Source: an uncultured Collinsella sp.
GTDB taxonomy: Bacteria; Actinomycetota; Coriobacteriia; Coriobacteriales; Coriobacteriaceae
Reading direction: 5' to 3'
Length of the DNA: 64,000 bases
Assembly (NCBI GenBank): GCA_900556415.1
Contig: USOU01000003.1
Span: 1-64,000 of the forward strand
In this document: one piece after another, positions 27,501 through 36,922 of the stretch
Layout: the number at the start of each line of letters is the position of its first letter
Numbering within the stretch: the stretch's first letter is position 1
Position numbers and translations under genes: made by a program
The notes under the pieces: generated by a model
Seen by the model: only the letters and a program-made list of their open reading frames with translations
The model's database searches: none
What the model was told of the DNA's origin: nothing

Positions 27501-28312
27501 GCGCGAGCGGCCAGACGTCGTTCTTCGATATGTTTGGCGACGTTGAGGGTTCGGGCTTTGAGGTGAGCGTGCCCGATCCGGATGGCCAGGAGTGGGACCG
27601 CCACCTTAAGCTGAGCCAGGAGAAAGAGGTTCTGGGCATCTATGTCTCGGACCACCCGCTGCGCCCGTTTGAGTATGCGCTCAGTAAGGCGCGCGACTTC
27701 TCGTTCTCGCAGATCGACACCGGCTACGAAGTGCAGAACCCCACGGGCGGCACCATCAACCAGGAGATTCCCGAGGGCAAAGCGCTGTGGTGGGCCGGCA
27801 TGGTCTCGAGCGTGTCCAAGCGCGTGACCAAAAACGGCGACCCCATGGGCATCGTGCAGCTTGAGGACATGGAAGGCGAGGCCACCGTCGTGGTGTTCCC
27901 CAAGACCTACAAGGAGGCCGAGGGGTATCTGTACGGCGAAGTCGATCCCGAGACCGGCGTGCAGCTGTCCGACGCGTTTGTGCGCATTAAGGGCAAACTC
28001 GAGCGCTCGGACCGCGGCGACCAGATCATCGCGCAGGAGATCGTGCCGCTCGAGCTCAACGAGGAGAACAACAAGCCCAAGGTGTTTGAGGTCATGGTGC
28101 CCAACAGCCGCTTTAGCCAGGGCAACATGGCGCGCCTTGCCACGGTGCTCACCACCAACCCGGGCGGCGACCGTGTGGAGATCTTTATCGAGCAGGTGGA
28201 CGGGCGCGTGCTGCGTGCCGAGGTACCTGCTAAGGTTAACGCGCGCTCGATTCCGCTGCTGGCCGAGGCCAAGGCCATCGTGGGTAACCAGGGCCGCGTG
28301 ACGGTGATCTAA
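24509..28312 (+). CDS. dnaE: DNA polymerase III alpha subunit
   Basis: A 1267-residue replicative polymerase. The N-terminal PHP domain (HLHNHTVFSMLDG, ITDHGYMYG, TNDFHYLRREDAP) retains its metal-ligand pattern. The palm has GPGRGSAAGAIVAY and the catalytic triad region PDIDMDFDDERR near residue 466; NKSHSAGYA is in the fingers. HhH (GIRGVGTGVAQAI) and OB-fold (MVSSVSKRVTKNGDPMG) regions follow. The protein is about 100 residues longer than typical DnaE because of inserts in the PHP domain (about residues 70-105, Asp/Glu/Lys rich) and after IRKPVAKKK. The start at 24509 follows CGGAG. Confidence 0.96.
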   Translation: MAFVHLHNHTVFSMLDGATRIQDMVNRAVELGMPAVAITDHGYMYGVPDLALACDAVNHNTPEYKTWSHDKAFLEKDRRDELVEPDPEENPREHAQYVKDMAMWDEKGNVDELKPPLVIKPIFGCEVYFTPDETLARDHKPELYHMILLAKDQEGYVNLMQTVSEAAVQGFYYKPRVTLDNLRRHAKGMICTSACIAGIIPKYIDRGDMEGAIKWAETFRDTFDPGDFYIEIQEHGITTDNGLTDEQMDRTLIDIAKQVGVKVIATNDFHYLRREDAPVQDVIMCIGMNAKVDDPNRMRMTGSEFYMKTEEEMRAMFPYCPEACDNTLEIADKCYVELDWDSIILPRFPLLDPGETHESQFRRECEKGLRQHYGDDWATREIGGVNIKERFEYEYKVICDKGFAAYFLIVAEYVQWAKDNGIGVGPGRGSAAGAIVAYAMNITAFDPLENGLMFERFLSPQRTEMPDIDMDFDDERRLEVVEHVRQLYGPEKVTHVITYSTIKAKQAINDAARVLDYPVYMGQRLSKMVSSDPKVKLKQVLDKQPGKEDLFNPDFAEAYKKDDDARRIIDTALSIEGLTRGEGVHACAVLICRDPVNEHVPTKLDTKGGVEITQYEGHTVADMGLLKMDFLGLRTLTVISKAKANIKKNFGIDIKEEEIPFDDPEIFKLMGSGHTAGVFQVESAGMTATIKNMKPTEYKHVVALIALYRPGPLGAGMVSSYINRMNGKEPAVSYDDRLDDILGETYGTMVYQEQVMLISVEMCGFSKGESDSRIRKPVAKKKIKLLTSTVLHWEDGSDETTYDHWMNGAIKNNYTREVAQKIWDDVLEFASYAFNKSHSAGYAILVMQTAWLKAHYPHEYMAAVLTSYTGKTDKIVHYVSACRHDGIPVLSPDVNESGTEFTATREGVRFGLAGIRGVGTGVAQAIIAEREAGGPFKTLHDFVERVDSSQANRRVIESLIKAGAFDSTGYPRRQMMHFVDKNNPENIIDAAVKRQKDRASGQTSFFDMFGDVEGSGFEVSVPDPDGQEWDRHLKLSQEKEVLGIYVSDHPLRPFEYALSKARDFSFSQIDTGYEVQNPTGGTINQEIPEGKALWWAGMVSSVSKRVTKNGDPMGIVQLEDMEGEATVVVFPKTYKEAEGYLYGEVDPETGVQLSDAFVRIKGKLERSDRGDQIIAQEIVPLELNEENNKPKVFEVMVPNSRFSQGNMARLATVLTTNPGGDRVEIFIEQVDGRVLRAEVPAKVNARSIPLLAEAKAIVGNQGRVTVI

Positions 28313-28350
28313 GGGCGACCTTGCTGGTCCGCGTGAGATTGGAGGACGTG

Positions 28351-31300
28351 ATGGCACAGGGGACGTTTGTGCAGGCGCTCCGGAAAGAGGCGGCGCTGAG
28401 CGGCACCTTTATGAAGGGCCGCTCGCTCATGCTCAACGGCGCCGTGCTGTCGATTGAGGACAGCGGCTCGCGCTTCTCCAAAAACGTGACGGTTGAGGGC
28501 TCGGTGCGCGGCTCGCACGGCGACCTGTACAAGACGCACGTGGCGCTCGACATGGACGAGCACGAGGTAATCGACTACGACTGCGATTGCCCCGCTGCCT
28601 ATCGTTACCCCGGTATGTGCAAGCACGCTATCGCTACAGCGCTGGCGTATCTGGACGCCAGCGGCATTGAGCCTGTTGAGGGGCTGCGCACGCCGGTTCG
28701 CACGTTTAAGGCGCAGCCGAAACAGCCCGCGCGCACCGCGCCCAAAGCGCCGGCCGTCAACCCCAACTTTCCCTTTCCGGCGCCCGTCCCCACGAGCCCC
28801 AGCCTCATGGCGGCGCTCTCCGATCTTTCGGACGCGCGCATGGATGAGCTGGCGAGCATGCGCCGCAAGCTTGCCGGTGCCGTTGATCCCGACGCCCCCA
28901 AAGCGGCGTTGGAACCCTCGTTGGTGCCGTACTACAATCCGCTGTTCGCCGACCGCTTTAGCTGGGCGCTCGAGTTCCGCATTCGCTGCGGTTCGGTGTC
29001 CTACGTGGTCAAGGATATCGACGGCATGGCCGACGCCTATGTGCGGGGCGGCACCTTCTCGTACGGCAAGAAGCTCACGTTTGTCCATACGCCCGAAGCC
29101 TTCGAAGACGTGTCGGCAAAGCTGCTCAACCTTGTTGTGACGACAGTTGCCTATCTCGATGACATCACAAGCTCGCGTTCGGCGTCGTACGACTTTGCCC
29201 GCAGCGGTTTTGTCGCCGAGCGCCAGTTGCCGCTGTCCGTGCATAGCATCGTATATGTGCTGGACCTGCTGCGCGGCCAGACCATCTCCTTTGAGCCCGC
29301 CTGGTCGCGGGGGACGACGACGCATCGCACCTATGACGTGGCGGTTGAAATGCCTCCGGAAGGGGAGGACGAGGCGCTGGCTAAGCGCCCGCCGCTCCTT
29401 GCCGCCAAAATCGCGCCGGCGGCTGGTGGCAGCTACGATCTGCGCCTGCCGGCCGATGCATACTGCTTTGCTTCGGGCGACGTTGCCTATCTGGTCGACA
29501 CCCGCCGTGCGCGCCGCACCGATGTGGCGTTTGCCCAGCATGCGGCGCCGTTCCTATCGCGCTTGCTGCCCTGCCGCACGCCGGTCCATATCGCTGCCGA
29601 CCAGGTGGGGGAGTTCTGTCGTATGGCGCTGCCCATTTTGCGCGACTACACCGACCTTACCGCGCCCGCTGCGCTCGATACCGTGGCGCCCGAGCCGAGC
29701 TTTGCCATGGCGATCGGCGTCGACGATGGGCTCGTGACCTGCAAAATTACGGTTACCTACGGCGACTGGTCGGCAGATCTCTTTAGCCTGGGCGCTCCGG
29801 GCAGCCTCTTCGAAGAGCAGCGCCCGGGCGTGCCGCCGCGCGACGAGGTGGCAGAGTTTCGCGTTATGGATACGGCGGCCCTGTATTTCGACTTTTACGA
29901 GGGCGGCCTGGCGTTTGAGGAACGTGATGACGAGAGCCTGTTCCGTTTGCTGACCGAGGGCCTGTCTGCCCTGTCCGAGCTGGGCGAGGTCATGCTCAGC
30001 GACCGCCTGCGCCAGATTTCGGTCCGCCCTGCGCCCAAGCTTTCGGTGCGTGCGACCGTCAAGAGTAACCTGCTCGACGTCGAACTGGGCGCGAGCGGAC
30101 TTTCGGCGGCAGACCTTGCCATCTATCTGGACTCCTACAAGCGTCACCAGACGTTTACGCGTCTCACGTCGGGCGACATCGTACGCCTGGACGAGGGGGC
30201 GCGCGCTGCGTTTGGTCTTGCCGAGGATCTGGGGGTCGATGCTGTCGACTTGCTCGACGGCGTGTCGCTCCCCGCGTCGAGTACCCTGTTTGTCGACAAC
30301 ATGCTCGCGCGCACGCCGGCGCTTGAGGCCGATCGCGACGCTGCATTCCGTCGTACCGTCGAGCGCTTGGATACGCTCGGCAAGATGGACTTTACGGTGC
30401 CGGTCTCGCTCAAGGCCACACTGCGCGGCTATCAGGTCGACGGCTACCAGTGGCTCGGCTCGCTCGAGCACCTGGGCCTCGGCGGCATCTTGGCCGACGA
30501 TATGGGCTTGGGCAAAACGCTGCAGATGATCGCACATATCCTGGCGCGCGTGGAAGCGGGGGACACTAAGCCCACGCTTGTGGTGTGCCCTGCGTCGCTT
30601 GTGTACAACTGGACCGCCGAGCTGGAGCGCTTTGCCCCGTCGCTCGATGTGTGCGCCATTGTGGGCGCCAAGGCTCAACGCCGCGTGCAGATCGCCGGCG
30701 TGGCCGAGCATAACGTGGTTGTAACGTCGTATGACCTCATGCGGCGCGATGTCGACGAGTACGTCGAGCAGGGCTTTGCCCGTGTGGTGCTCGATGAGGC
30801 CCAGTACATTAAAAACCCGCTCACGCAGGTGGCGCACGCCGCCAAGCGCCTGCCTGCCGGCGTGCGCTTTGCCCTGACGGGCACGCCCATCGAAAACCGC
30901 TTGTCCGAGCTCTGGAGCATTTTCGACTTTTTGATGCCGGGCCTGCTTGGCACGCGCGAGTCGTTTGCCAAGCGCTTCGAAAGCCCGGTCGAGCACGCCG
31001 AGGGCGACAGCGCCGCTCGTCTGCAGGCGCTCGTGTCGCCGTTTGTGCTGCGTCGTGTCAAGGAGGACGTGGTGGCCGATCTGCCCGAAAAGATCGAGGA
31101 CACCGTCGTGGCTCAGCTCACCGGCGAGCAGCGCAAGCTGTACCTGGCAAACCAGGACCGCATCGCCCAGCAGGTGCAGCACCGCGAGGCATCCGAGTTT
31201 AAGAAAGACAAGCTCAAGGTGCTCGCCGAGCTCACCAAGCTGCGCCAGATCTGCTGCGACCCACGTCTACACTACGAGGATTACAAGGCGGGGAGCGCCA

Positions 31301-31815
31301 AGCTCGATACGTGCATGGAACTCGTGCACGGCGCACTCGACGGCGGGCATCGCATCCTGTTGTTCAGCCAGTTTACGGGCATGCTCGATATCATCGGCAA
31401 GCGCCTGTCCAAGGAGGGCATCGCCTTCCTTAAGCTCACGGGCGCTTCGTCCAAGGAGAGCCGCGCCAAGATGGTCGCGCAGTTCCAAGCGGGCGAGGTG
31501 CCGGTCTTTTTGATTTCGCTCAAGGCGGGCGGCGTGGGCCTTAACCTGACGGCGGCCGACGTGGTCATTCACTACGACCCGTGGTGGAACGTGGCCGCGC
31601 AGGACCAGGCGACTGACCGCGCGCATCGTATTGGCCAGCAACATACCGTGACTGTGTACAAGCTCATCGCCAAGGACACGATCGAGGAACGCATTATGCA
31701 GATGCAGGAGTCCAAGCGCGACCTGGTCAACAGCGTGCTCGGCGGCGACGGCATCTCGTCGGCGCTGTTTACCCGCGAGGATGTTCTGGCGCTGCTGGGC
31801 GGCGACGGGCGCTAA
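28351..31815 (+). CDS. SWIM zinc-finger SNF2-family helicase
   Basis: A 1154-residue Swi2/Snf2 ATPase. An N-terminal SWIM zinc finger (CDCPAAYRYPGMCKH, residues about 77-91) is followed by a Pro-rich linker and an SNF2-associated region. The motor has LADDMGLGKTLQM (Walker A near 715), VVLDEAQYIKNP (DEAQ box), LTGTPIENRLSELWSI, and the second lobe FSQFTGMLDIIGKRL, LISLKAGGVGLNLTAADVV and DRAHRIGQ. Such proteins move along double-stranded DNA; the bacterial substrate is mostly unknown. ATG 28351 lies 7 nt after GGAGG. It is 38 bp after dnaE and may be cotranscribed. Confidence 0.92.
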   Translation: MAQGTFVQALRKEAALSGTFMKGRSLMLNGAVLSIEDSGSRFSKNVTVEGSVRGSHGDLYKTHVALDMDEHEVIDYDCDCPAAYRYPGMCKHAIATALAYLDASGIEPVEGLRTPVRTFKAQPKQPARTAPKAPAVNPNFPFPAPVPTSPSLMAALSDLSDARMDELASMRRKLAGAVDPDAPKAALEPSLVPYYNPLFADRFSWALEFRIRCGSVSYVVKDIDGMADAYVRGGTFSYGKKLTFVHTPEAFEDVSAKLLNLVVTTVAYLDDITSSRSASYDFARSGFVAERQLPLSVHSIVYVLDLLRGQTISFEPAWSRGTTTHRTYDVAVEMPPEGEDEALAKRPPLLAAKIAPAAGGSYDLRLPADAYCFASGDVAYLVDTRRARRTDVAFAQHAAPFLSRLLPCRTPVHIAADQVGEFCRMALPILRDYTDLTAPAALDTVAPEPSFAMAIGVDDGLVTCKITVTYGDWSADLFSLGAPGSLFEEQRPGVPPRDEVAEFRVMDTAALYFDFYEGGLAFEERDDESLFRLLTEGLSALSELGEVMLSDRLRQISVRPAPKLSVRATVKSNLLDVELGASGLSAADLAIYLDSYKRHQTFTRLTSGDIVRLDEGARAAFGLAEDLGVDAVDLLDGVSLPASSTLFVDNMLARTPALEADRDAAFRRTVERLDTLGKMDFTVPVSLKATLRGYQVDGYQWLGSLEHLGLGGILADDMGLGKTLQMIAHILARVEAGDTKPTLVVCPASLVYNWTAELERFAPSLDVCAIVGAKAQRRVQIAGVAEHNVVVTSYDLMRRDVDEYVEQGFARVVLDEAQYIKNPLTQVAHAAKRLPAGVRFALTGTPIENRLSELWSIFDFLMPGLLGTRESFAKRFESPVEHAEGDSAARLQALVSPFVLRRVKEDVVADLPEKIEDTVVAQLTGEQRKLYLANQDRIAQQVQHREASEFKKDKLKVLAELTKLRQICCDPRLHYEDYKAGSAKLDTCMELVHGALDGGHRILLFSQFTGMLDIIGKRLSKEGIAFLKLTGASSKESRAKMVAQFQAGEVPVFLISLKAGGVGLNLTAADVVIHYDPWWNVAAQDQATDRAHRIGQQHTVTVYKLIAKDTIEERIMQMQESKRDLVNSVLGGDGISSALFTREDVLALLGGDGR

Positions 31816-31964
31816 CCCGCTCGGGTGGGGCCGCCAGGGCGGATGCACACGCTGCCCCATCGTCCCTGCCCGTTATGTGTTCATTTGCCATGCCGTGGAT
31901 GGTTCGCCTGCCTTTGGGCATAAGAACCATCGAGAACATTGGCACATCAGCAAAGGAGAACATC

Positions 31965-32327
31965 ATGGCGAAATTCTTTAAGGACCCCAATGGCAAGCTT
32001 ATCGCCGCCCTTGGCGACGACGTTGCGACCCCTGCCGGCTGCACGGAGCTGACCGCGAACACCGAGGACGCGGCGCACGAAAAGCACGTGCCGGTCGTTG
32101 AGAGCGAGCGCGACGGTCACGTGATCCGCGCACGCGTGGGCTCGGTTGAGCATCCCAGCCTGCCCGAGCACTATATTGAGTGGATTGCCCTTGAGGCCGA
32201 GGGCCGTCTGGAGGTCCATTACCTTGAGCCCGGCATGAAGCCCGCGACGTTTTTTGCCGGCGGCTCCAAGACCGGTACCGTCTATGCCTATTGCAACCTG
32301 CACGGGCTGTGGTCCGCAACGTTCTAG
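31965..32327 (+). CDS. Superoxide reductase, desulfoferrodoxin-domain protein
   Basis: A 120-residue non-heme iron protein that reduces superoxide to hydrogen peroxide in anaerobes. The Fe(His4)(Cys) site is visible: EKHVPVV, HPSLPEHYIEWI and YCNLHGLW, giving the His and Cys ligands. The N-terminal desulforedoxin Cys4 domain is absent, so this is the short neelaredoxin-like type. The active-site Glu/Lys loop of class I enzymes is replaced by EKHV. The start follows AAAGGAG by 7 nt. Confidence 0.88.
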   Translation: MAKFFKDPNGKLIAALGDDVATPAGCTELTANTEDAAHEKHVPVVESERDGHVIRARVGSVEHPSLPEHYIEWIALEAEGRLEVHYLEPGMKPATFFAGGSKTGTVYAYCNLHGLWSATF

Positions 32328-32444
32328 GAGCGCGCCCCCGCTCGGGGTATCATAGCTAGCATATGCACTTGCGAGCGCCGACTGCATCATGCGGCCGGCG
32401 CTTTTACTACGACAACGATGGTTTACGACGGAAAGGGCTGAGCC

Positions 32445-34430
32445 ATGAAGCTCGCACTTGCACAGATCGATATGCGCCTGGGTGATATTGAGGGCATTTG
32501 CGGTCGCATCGAGGACCAGGCGCGCCTGGCCCATGAGCGCGGTGCGCGCGTGTTGTGCGTGCCGGCTCCGCTCTTTATGGGAGCCCTGCCCGGCGGCCTG
32601 GTGGGCGCTGCCGACTTTGAGCACGACATACTTGCCGGCTTGACCGGCGTCGCCGAGCGTATCCAAGAGCTCGATATGATCTGCATCGTGCCCGCGGCAG
32701 TTTCGTTTGAGGGCCAGCCCCTGCTTGACTACATGATGCTCAAGGACGGCCATGTGGTGCCGGCCCGTTCGAGCATTGCCCTGCAGCGCGGTGGGACCGG
32801 CGATGCCCGTTGGGCGCCGCCAGTCTTCGATGTGGACGGCGTGCGTATCGCCGTGATCTTCGACTTGGACCGCGAGCTCGAGATGCTGCCGACCGGCGTC
32901 GACCTCATCGCCTATTTCCAGTTCAACGCGTTTGATATGACCGACCGCGAGAGCGCTGCGATCGCCGCCGTGCGCAGCGGAGCCTACCGCAAGATCGCAT
33001 CTAAGCGCAGCGTGTGGTTTGCCTGCATGGCGCCGGTCGGTGCGTACGATGAGTCGGTGTATACCGGCGGGTCGTTTGTGCTCGACGACTGCGGCCGCGT
33101 GGTGGCCCAAGCGCCGTGTTTTGAGGAGAGCCTGCTGGTTCAGGAGATCCAGCGCGGTGTGATGCTCGATGCCTTGGAGGACCACGAGCTGCCCGAGTTT
33201 CGCTCCGAGGAATGGCTGTGGCGGGCACTGGTGCTCGCCGTTCGCGATAACGCCCGCGCCCGCGGTACGTCGCGCGCTGTGGTGGCGCTCGAGGGCGACT
33301 TGCCGTCATCCCTGCTGGCGGCGCTTGCCGTCGACGCCCTGGGTCCGCGCAATGTGGTCGGCCTGGTGCTGGGACGCAACCGCATCTTTACGCCGGCGCA
33401 GGAGGAGGCCGAGGCTGCTCGCTGTGCCGCCGTTCGCGCCATTGCCGAGCGCCTGCATATTCGTACGGTTGAGCGCGATGCGCCGGATGCCGCGCGCGTG
33501 CTCGACCGCGATGTGTCGGCGGGCGACGCCGAGCGCCTGCGCTCTCGCACGCTGGGCCTCATGTTGGAGGACACGGCGCTCGAGCTGGGTGCGATGGCGT
33601 TGAGTCCGCTGTCCAAAACTGAGTACGCGCTGGCGGCGCCCGCGCTTTGCGGTGGCTACCAGGGCGATTATGCGCCCTTTGGCGACGTATACCTGTCGAC
33701 GCTCGAGTTTGTGGCGCGCGTACGCAACCGTACGTCTGCCGTGGTGCCGCAGGAGCTCGTGACGCTCAACGCGGTGGAGGATTGCATGGAGCGCGTGCTG
33801 GCGCAAGCGCTCTCGACGCTTGACGGTCCTGTCGATATGCTCGACCGCGCGGCGCAGCTGCTCGGTGGGCTTGAGCCGGGCGAGGTCGATGGCACGCTCG
33901 AGGCGCACGTCGACCGCAACCGTCCCTTCGACGACATTCCGATGGCCGCCGGCAAGCCCGAGGCTTGCTCGCTGCTGCTGATGCTCGTGCGTCAGGGCGA
34001 GACCGCCCGCCGCCAGCTGCCGACGGTGCCGATCGTCTCGGCCCGTTCGTTTGCCGAGCGTGCCTGGCCGTATATGCTCGCGTGGTCCGACCTGGGGCTG
34101 AACGGCAAGGAACGCATGACGGTCGATGCGCTGGCGCGCGCCGAGGTGAACCGCTTTGCTGACGAGGATGCAAGCGAGCGCATGCGTGGCGAGATGATGG
34201 GCATATTGGGTGACCTGTTGGGTATTTCGCCCGAGCAGATGGAGGAGCTGCGCTCCGAGGATGGTCAGCGTCGCCTGCATGAGGGCATGAAAAAGTTTGA
34301 AGGCGAGGTCCAGGACGCCATCGATAAGATGATGGGCGGCCAGGGCGGCCCGCAGGGTGGGCCCCAGGGCACGCCGATGCCGCAACCGCCGGTGGATCCG
34401 AGACAGTTCCCGTTCTTTAGCCAAAACTAA
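32445..34430 (+). CDS. Degenerate NAD+ synthetase (NadE)-like protein
   Basis: A 661-residue protein with the glutaminase-plus-synthetase layout of glutamine-dependent NadE, but the catalytic residues are changed. In the nitrilase half, the usual PEL catalytic Glu is replaced in VPAPL (residue 41 is Ala), the Lys position reads PARSS near 106-110, and the nucleophile motif ICED reads IFDL (Phe139). In the synthetase half, the PP-loop SGGxDS reads LEGDLPSS (282-289). Later parts still match NadE (LSKTEYAL, GGYQGDYAPFGDVYLSTLE). A Gly/Gln/Pro tail ends the protein. It may be a pseudoenzyme or have a new activity. ruvC-ruvA-ruvB follow. Confidence 0.72.
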   Translation: MKLALAQIDMRLGDIEGICGRIEDQARLAHERGARVLCVPAPLFMGALPGGLVGAADFEHDILAGLTGVAERIQELDMICIVPAAVSFEGQPLLDYMMLKDGHVVPARSSIALQRGGTGDARWAPPVFDVDGVRIAVIFDLDRELEMLPTGVDLIAYFQFNAFDMTDRESAAIAAVRSGAYRKIASKRSVWFACMAPVGAYDESVYTGGSFVLDDCGRVVAQAPCFEESLLVQEIQRGVMLDALEDHELPEFRSEEWLWRALVLAVRDNARARGTSRAVVALEGDLPSSLLAALAVDALGPRNVVGLVLGRNRIFTPAQEEAEAARCAAVRAIAERLHIRTVERDAPDAARVLDRDVSAGDAERLRSRTLGLMLEDTALELGAMALSPLSKTEYALAAPALCGGYQGDYAPFGDVYLSTLEFVARVRNRTSAVVPQELVTLNAVEDCMERVLAQALSTLDGPVDMLDRAAQLLGGLEPGEVDGTLEAHVDRNRPFDDIPMAAGKPEACSLLLMLVRQGETARRQLPTVPIVSARSFAERAWPYMLAWSDLGLNGKERMTVDALARAEVNRFADEDASERMRGEMMGILGDLLGISPEQMEELRSEDGQRRLHEGMKKFEGEVQDAIDKMMGGQGGPQGGPQGTPMPQPPVDPRQFPFFSQN

Positions 34431-34567
34431 CTATGGGATGGGATTCGCTCCCAACCCCGATACTTCAACTAAGCACCTCGGCCCTGTTGTGTTATTCTAG
34501 AACAGACGTTCGTGAATGATGCGCGGGGCCTTGCCTTGCGCCGTGCTTGTGGCGAGGGGAGGTTGGC

Positions 34568-35089
34568 TTGGTCATTTTGGGCATCGACCCCGGTTTGGCC
34601 CATACGGGTTGGGGGATTATCGAGGAGCGGCGCGGCGAGGTTCGCTGCCGTGCCTACGGTTGTATCGAGACCAGCGCGGGCAGTCCGCTCGCGGTGCGCC
34701 TGTCGCATATCGCCCGCGACCTCAAGGGTGTCGTGGAGCGTTATCGACCCGATACCGCTGCTATCGAGAGCATTTACTTTGGCGCCAACGTTCGCTCGGC
34801 CATCCCTACGGCGCATGCCCGCGGTGCCGCACTCGTGGCGCTTTCGGAATGCGCGCTCGAGATTGGCGAGTACACGCCCATGCAGATTAAGCAGGCTGTG
34901 GTGGGTACCGGTGCCGCAGATAAGCGGCAGGTCGCCTACATGGTGCGCACGCTCACGCAACTCGATCACGACCCGCATCCCGACCATGCCGCCGATGCCC
35001 TGGCCTGCGCCATCTGCCACGTTAACCTTAGCCGCACCCGGGCGCTTACCGGCGGCGAGTTCTATCAACAGAGAGGAACCGGATACTGA
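34568..35089 (+). CDS. ruvC: Holliday-junction resolvase RuvC
   Basis: A 173-residue endonuclease that cuts Holliday junctions. The acidic catalytic residues sit in LGIDPGLAHTGWG, AAIESIYFG and PDHAADALACA. The start is placed at TTG 34568 because GGGGAGG lies 5-6 nt upstream and the first strand VILGIDPG begins right after it; a GTG at 34547 would add seven residues. The stop TGA shares its A with the ATG of ruvA, so the two are translationally coupled. Confidence 0.9.
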   Translation: MVILGIDPGLAHTGWGIIEERRGEVRCRAYGCIETSAGSPLAVRLSHIARDLKGVVERYRPDTAAIESIYFGANVRSAIPTAHARGAALVALSECALEIGEYTPMQIKQAVVGTGAADKRQVAYMVRTLTQLDHDPHPDHAADALACAICHVNLSRTRALTGGEFYQQRGTGY

Positions 35090-35709
35090 TGATCTCCCAG
35101 CTCCATGGAACGCTTGTCGAGGCCACGATGAGCTCGGCCGTCGTCGATGTGTCGGGCGTGGGCTTTGAGCTCGGCATCTCGGGCAGCACCGCGGCCACGT
35201 TGCCGACGCCCGGCGGCGAGGTGCGCCTTTATACCCGTATGCAGGTGCGCGAGGACGCCATGACGCTCTTTGGCTTTGCCTCCAAGGACGAGCGCACGAT
35301 GTTTGACCGGCTCGTGTCCGTGTCGGGTGTCGGCCCGCGCCTGGCGCTTGCCGTGCTCTCCACCTATACCGTGGGACAGCTGTATTCCCTGGTGATGGCC
35401 GAGGACGACAAAGGCATGGCCAAGGTTCCCGGTGTGGGCAAAAAGACCGCGCAGCGTCTGATCCTGGAGCTCAAGAGCACCTTTGCCAAGGACAAGGGCT
35501 TTGTGCCGGTCGACGTGATTCCCGGCCAGGTTGCGATGCCGGTTCCCGCCGCCGCTCCTTCGGCGATTGATGACGCTCGTGCGGCGCTCCTTTCCATGGG
35601 CTTTAGCCCGCAGGAGACCGATGTTGCCCTGAGCGGGTATGATGGGCAGAATATGCGTGTCGAGGATCTGCTCGGCGCGGCGCTTAAGCGACTTGGAATG
35701 GATGCGTGA
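35089..35709 (+). CDS. ruvA: Holliday-junction DNA helicase subunit RuvA
   Basis: A 206-residue junction-binding protein. It has the OB-fold N-terminus [20 protein letters not shown], two helix-hairpin-helix motifs ([13 protein letters not shown] and [16 protein letters not shown]), a flexible linker and the C-terminal three-helix domain that docks on RuvB ([21 protein letters not shown]). Its ATG overlaps the ruvC stop and its own TGA overlaps the ruvB ATG. Confidence 0.95.
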   Translation: MISQLHGTLVEATMSSAVVDVSGVGFELGISGSTAATLPTPGGEVRLYTRMQVREDAMTLFGFASKDERTMFDRLVSVSGVGPRLALAVLSTYTVGQLYSLVMAEDDKGMAKVPGVGKKTAQRLILELKSTFAKDKGFVPVDVIPGQVAMPVPAAAPSAIDDARAALLSMGFSPQETDVALSGYDGQNMRVEDLLGAALKRLGMDA

Positions 35710-36776
35710 TGTGGGAAGCCGATGACTCTCAGGACCTGTGGGCGACGCCCGGCAACTCGCCGGCGGCATCCATGGCGCATGGCGAGCGTATGGTGGGTTC
35801 GGAGCTGACGCCCGAGGACCTCGATGTCGACCGTACCCTGCGCCCCCAGCGCCTGGATGACTACTGCGGCCAGGAACACATCAAACAGAGTCTGCGCGTG
35901 CTCATCGAGGCGGCGCAGAGCCGTGGCGAGACGCTCGATCACGTGATTTTCTCGGGCCCTCCGGGATTGGGCAAGACCACGCTGGCTACGGTTATCGCCA
36001 ACGAGCTGGGCGCTCAGATCAAGACGACGAGCGGTCCGGCCATCGCGCGCACCGGTGACCTGGCGGCCATCCTGACTAACCTGCAGCCGGGCGACGTGCT
36101 GTTTATCGACGAGATCCACCGCCTCAACCGCTCGGTCGAGGAGGTCTTGTACCCTGCGATGGAGGACTTTGCCCTCGATATCGTGATCGGCAAGGGCCCG
36201 GCGGCACGTTCGATTCGCCTGGATATCCCCAAGTTCACGCTGGTGGCGGCCACGACCCGTTCGGGCATGCTCACGGGCCCGCTGCGCGATCGCTTTGGCA
36301 TCTCGTATCGCTTGGATTACTACACCGTCGAGGAACTTGCTCAGATCGTGACGCGCTCGGCGACCATCCTGGGCGTGACGATCGATCATCCCAGCGCGCT
36401 CGAGATCGGCTCGCGCTCGCGCGGTACGCCGCGTCTTGCCAACCGTCTGCTCAAGCGCGTGCGCGATTACGCACAGGTGCGCGGCAACGGCCCCATCGAG
36501 CTCGATATCTGCCGCCAGGCGCTCGAGTTCTTCGAGATCGACGAGCTTGGCTTGGACTGGATGGATATTCGCATCTTGGAGACACTTGCCAAGACGTTCT
36601 CCGGCCGTGCCGTTGGCTTGACCACGCTTGCCAGTGCGGTGGGCGAGGACCCGGGTACGCTCGAGGATGTCTACGAGCCCTATCTGCTGCAGTGCGGCTT
36701 GATGATTCGCACACCGCAGGGTCGCCAGGCAACGCTTCGCACATTCGAGCATTTGGGTATTGAATCGACCCTGTAG
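35709..36776 (+). CDS. ruvB: Holliday-junction branch-migration ATPase RuvB
   Basis: A 355-residue AAA+ motor. [19 protein letters not shown] opens the domain, Walker A is [13 protein letters not shown] (about 82-93), Walker [16 protein letters not shown], sensor 1 [19 protein letters not shown] with the arginine finger nearby, and the winged helix ends the protein (LIRTPQGR type: [11 protein letters not shown]). ATG 35709 overlaps the ruvA stop in the pattern TGATG; a GTG one codon upstream is less likely. Confidence 0.95.
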   Translation: MWEADDSQDLWATPGNSPAASMAHGERMVGSELTPEDLDVDRTLRPQRLDDYCGQEHIKQSLRVLIEAAQSRGETLDHVIFSGPPGLGKTTLATVIANELGAQIKTTSGPAIARTGDLAAILTNLQPGDVLFIDEIHRLNRSVEEVLYPAMEDFALDIVIGKGPAARSIRLDIPKFTLVAATTRSGMLTGPLRDRFGISYRLDYYTVEELAQIVTRSATILGVTIDHPSALEIGSRSRGTPRLANRLLKRVRDYAQVRGNGPIELDICRQALEFFEIDELGLDWMDIRILETLAKTFSGRAVGLTTLASAVGEDPGTLEDVYEPYLLQCGLMIRTPQGRQATLRTFEHLGIESTL

Positions 36777-36922
36777 AAATGGGCTTGTTTTAGCGCATCT
36801 GTAGGCTATTGCTAGGCATCGGGTAAACATATCGCCGTTCGTCGGTTACGGGCGTTTTACCATTGCGCGCGCGTGCTATGCTGGATTGGTCTTTTTCTCA
36901 TCCGGTAACGAAAGGACCGCCC

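Noticed and set aside
24473-28357. A 1294-codon open frame on the minus strand
   Set aside because: Covers dnaE in antisense. The dnaE motifs decide the strand.
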